A DNA stretch of 64,000 bases from AC-32 sp963728765 (lineage in GTDB: Bacteria > Actinomycetota > Thermoleophilia > Gaiellales > Gaiellaceae), in NCBI GenBank assembly GCA_963728765.1, contig CAVSKX010000001.1, positions 186,001 to 250,000 on the forward strand, given 5' to 3'. The translations under genes were made by a program, and so were the position numbers. The notes below the pieces were generated by a model. It did no database searches and was not told the DNA's origin. It saw nothing but the letters and a program-made list of their open reading frames with translations. Shown in pieces: positions 62,305-64,000 of the stretch. The number at the start of each line of letters is the position of its first letter. The stretch's first letter is position 1.

Positions 62305-63121
62305 GTCGCTCGAGGCCGCGACCGCGGCACTCGGCAACGGCTCGGTTGCGCTCGGGGGCGGAACCGACCTCGTCCCGCTGCTCCGCGACCGGATCGTCGA
62401 GGCCGAGACGCTGGTCGAGCTGCGCGGAGTGATGCCCCGCGGCGTCGACGGGACGACGATCGGGGCCGGCACGACACTCGGCGAGCTCGAGGCCGACCCG
62501 GAGATTCCGCAGGCGCTGCGCGAGGCGTGCTCGCTGGCGGCGTCCCCGCAGTTGCGCTCGATGGGGACGATCGGCGGCAACCTCCTCCAGGCCACGCGCT
62601 GCTGGTACTGGCGGCTGAAGTACCCGTGCTTCCTCCACGGCGGCTCGACCTGCCATGCGCGCCAGGGCGCGCACCGCGAGCACGCGATCTTCGGCAACGA
62701 GCGCTGCGCCTCGGCGCACCCGTCCGACCCGGCGGCGGCGCTGCTCGCGCTCGGTGCGACGCTCCGCACGACGCACCGCGAGCTGCCGCTCGCGGAGCTG
62801 TACCGCCTGCCGACGGAGGACGACCGCAGCGTGACGACGCTCGAGCCGGGCGAGCTGATCCTGGAGCTCGAGGTGCCGCAGCCCGAGGCGAGCACGTACC
62901 TCAAGGCGATGGACCGCACGCGCTTCACGTTCGCGCTGATCGGGGTGGCGGCTGCGCGCTTCGGCGGCGAGACGCGGTGTGCGTTGGCCGGCGCAGCACC
63001 GATCCCGTGGCTGCTCGAATCGGCGGACGAGCTCGAGAGCGCGACGCCGCTTCCCGGGACGGCTTACAAGGTCGAGCTGGCGCGCCCGCTGATCCGCCGA
63101 GCCCTCGCCGGCGTCGCGTGA
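62285..63121 (+). CDS. Molybdenum hydroxylase FAD subunit with extra four-Cys cluster
   Basis: 278 aa from TTG 62285, overlapping the large subunit by 20 bp. FAD-binding PCMH fold: LGGGTDLVPLLRD and SMGTIGGNLLQATR. Four cysteines (C106, C115, C123, C141) in a 36-residue insertion, with the HAIFGN segment, match the 4Fe-4S-binding loop of 4-hydroxybenzoyl-CoA reductase and PaoB-type subunits. This is an additional electron-transfer centre not present in ordinary xanthine dehydrogenase subunits. Confidence 0.9.
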   Translation: MQLLRPESLEAATAALGNGSVALGGGTDLVPLLRDRIVEAETLVELRGVMPRGVDGTTIGAGTTLGELEADPEIPQALREACSLAASPQLRSMGTIGGNLLQATRCWYWRLKYPCFLHGGSTCHARQGAHREHAIFGNERCASAHPSDPAAALLALGATLRTTHRELPLAELYRLPTEDDRSVTTLEPGELILELEVPQPEASTYLKAMDRTRFTFALIGVAAARFGGETRCALAGAAPIPWLLESADELESATPLPGTAYKVELARPLIRRALAGVA

Positions 63122-63125
63122 CACT

Positions 63126-63154
63126 TCCGTCACGGTGTCTGACACCGTGACGGA
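63126..63154. repeat. 29-bp perfect palindrome
   Basis: TCCGTCACGGTGTC (63126-63139), T, GACACCGTGACGGA (63141-63154). The inner GTGTCTGACACC recurs exactly at 63210-63221, and the outer CCGTCACGG/CCGTGACG pair resembles the dyad before fadA (16571-16600). It lies between the FAD subunit stop and the MocA-like gene; may be an operator or a dispersed repeat. Confidence 0.75.
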
Positions 63155-63209
63155 CGCGCGAAACGCCCACTCGCCGCGGTTGTGGAACGTCGGTCACACT
63201 TTCGTTCGC

Positions 63210-63755
63210 GTGTCTGACACCGGGGTTTGGGTGGTCGTGCTCGCGGCCGGCGCGTCGACCCGCTTCGGGTCGCCGAAGCAGCGGCTGCTCGTGGAGCCGG
63301 TGCTCGAGCGCGTCCGGGCGAGCGGCGGAGTCGACGGCATCGTCGTCGTCACCGGCGCGCACGCGCTGGAGGCGTCGGCCACGACCGTTCACTGTCCCGA
63401 GTGGGAGCGCGGCCCCGGCGCGTCGCTGCGCTGCGGGCTCGCGGCGTTGCCGGAGGTAGCGCAGGCTGCTGTGGTCGTGCTCGCGGACGGCCCGGACCTC
63501 ACCCCCGAGGCGATCGACCGCGTGGTCGCGCGCTGGCGCGAAGACCGGCCGCCGGTGGTCGCCGCCGCGTACGGCGGAACGCGGCTCCACCCCGTCCTGC
63601 TCGACCGCCGCGCCTGGCCCGACATCCCGGACGACGGGGCCCGGACCCTCGACGCCGTCCTCGTCTCCTGCGACGATCTTGGACCTCCGGGAGACGTCGA
63701 CCACGCCGATGACGTTCCTGATCGCCTGAAGCCGTGGAGCTCGCCAGACCCCTAG
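63210..63755 (+). CDS. MocA-like molybdenum cofactor nucleotidyltransferase
   Basis: 181 aa from GTG 63210 (starts at 63135 or 63228 are possible). LAAGASTRFGSPKQRLLVEP is the NTP-transferase signature of the MobA/MocA family; GPGASLRCGLAAL, VVLADGPDLTPEAIDRVV and GGTRLHPVLLDRRAWPDI follow. Such enzymes add CMP or GMP to molybdopterin for xanthine-dehydrogenase-type enzymes, in agreement with the operon. Short at ~180 aa but complete. Confidence 0.85.
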   Translation: MSDTGVWVVVLAAGASTRFGSPKQRLLVEPVLERVRASGGVDGIVVVTGAHALEASATTVHCPEWERGPGASLRCGLAALPEVAQAAVVVLADGPDLTPEAIDRVVARWREDRPPVVAAAYGGTRLHPVLLDRRAWPDIPDDGARTLDAVLVSCDDLGPPGDVDHADDVPDRLKPWSSPDP

Positions 63756-64000
63756 CCGCCGACGCCGCCGAGAAGCCCTCGGCCCTCACGAGCCTGCGTC
63801 TGCAGCGAAAGCTGACGATCGAGGAGGCTGCCAAGAAAGCGGCCCTCTGGCCCGAGCAGATCGAGTGGCTGGAGACAGGCCGGCTCTACCGCTTCCCGGG
63901 CAACGAAACGGCGGTGCTCGCGCTCCTCCGCTACGCGACCGCGCTGGGCGTCGACCATCGCGAGGCCCGCGCGCTCTCGGGGATGCCGGTCGAGCCGCCA
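63734..64000 (+). CDS. Helix-turn-helix protein, truncated by window edge
   Basis: Starts at GTG 63734 inside the MocA-like gene and is open through the last base (89 codons). Contains SLRLQRKLTIEEAAKKAALWPEQIEWLETGRL (as consecutive short helices), a Cro/RodZ-like HTH, then FPGNETAVLALLRYATALGV. The rest lies outside the window. Could be a RodZ-like protein if a membrane helix follows. Confidence 0.7.
   Translation, partial: MELARPLAADAAEKPSALTSLRLQRKLTIEEAAKKAALWPEQIEWLETGRLYRFPGNETAVLALLRYATALGVDHREARALSGMPVEPP

Overview
This is a very GC-rich, gene-dense chromosomal window. Coding regions often start with GTG or TTG, and neighbouring genes commonly overlap by 1 to 8 bases (GTGA, ATGA, TGATG). 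Gene content points to Actinomycetota: a PAC2-family protein, a DipZ-type CcdA/redoxin fusion, a KorAB ferredoxin oxidoreductase, an actinobacterial-style trifunctional FadB, and XRE-TPR regulators. A Thermoleophilia/Gaiellales-like bacterium is my best guess, but that is inference from style; no rRNA or tRNA gene is visible. No prophage, CRISPR array or integrated plasmid was seen, and the only mobile-type gene is a REP-associated (RAYT) transposase.

Layout. 1-6.7 kb: surface and secreted proteins (truncated metzincin protease, UppP, collagen-like/lamin-tail protein, proline-rich protein, RTX-like protein). 6.7-16.5 kb: aminopeptidase-like hydrolase with KorAB, VOC protein, DNA glycosylase, ProC, 6-phosphogluconolactonase and ArsR regulator, with a 203-bp tandem repeat between proC and pgl. 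16.6-20.4 kb: thiolase and FadB beta-oxidation pair plus a small paired-domain protein. 20.5-28.2 kb: SF2 helicase, DipZ, VOC, PAC2, heme A synthase, archaeal-type phosphoglycerate mutase. 28.2-32.1 kb: degenerate cupredoxin, NadM-like nucleotidyltransferase, SelD, rhodanese remnant, thioredoxin-like lipoprotein. 32.2-34.1 kb: the most unusual segment, a 41-residue peptide gene with a near-perfect Shine-Dalgarno, a full-length XRE-TPR regulator, an operator-like intergenic region and a divergent promoter-to-terminator unit without an ORF (candidate sRNA). 34.1-42.1 kb: TetR/MFS exporter pair, acyl-CoA synthetase, RAYT with three adjacent palindromes, SDR, lipoprotein hydrolase, NAD synthetase. 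42.1-50 kb: broken Nudix gene, Mug-type DNA glycosylase, ABC transporter with FtsX permease, cysteine desulfurase-like enzyme, a pair of small proteins sharing an NVGG motif, aquaporin and an L,D-transpeptidase remnant. 50-64 kb: SDR, SIS protein, intact cupredoxin lipoprotein, thioesterase, M16 peptidase, MerR regulator, acetyl-CoA synthetase, M24 peptidase, amidohydrolase, a three-subunit molybdenum hydroxylase with a MocA-like maturation enzyme, and a truncated HTH protein at the right edge.

Function. The core genes fit an aerobic heterotroph using fatty acids and acetate (FadA/FadB, acetyl- and acyl-CoA synthetases, KorAB), with heme A biosynthesis, copper or redox proteins in the envelope and a molybdenum hydroxylase. 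Decay is a second theme: CGNR, rhodanese, Nudix and L,D-transpeptidase genes are all fragments, an XRE-TPR gene looks C-terminally shortened, and short low-complexity insertions sit in frame inside otherwise conserved enzymes (KorB, FadB, NadE).
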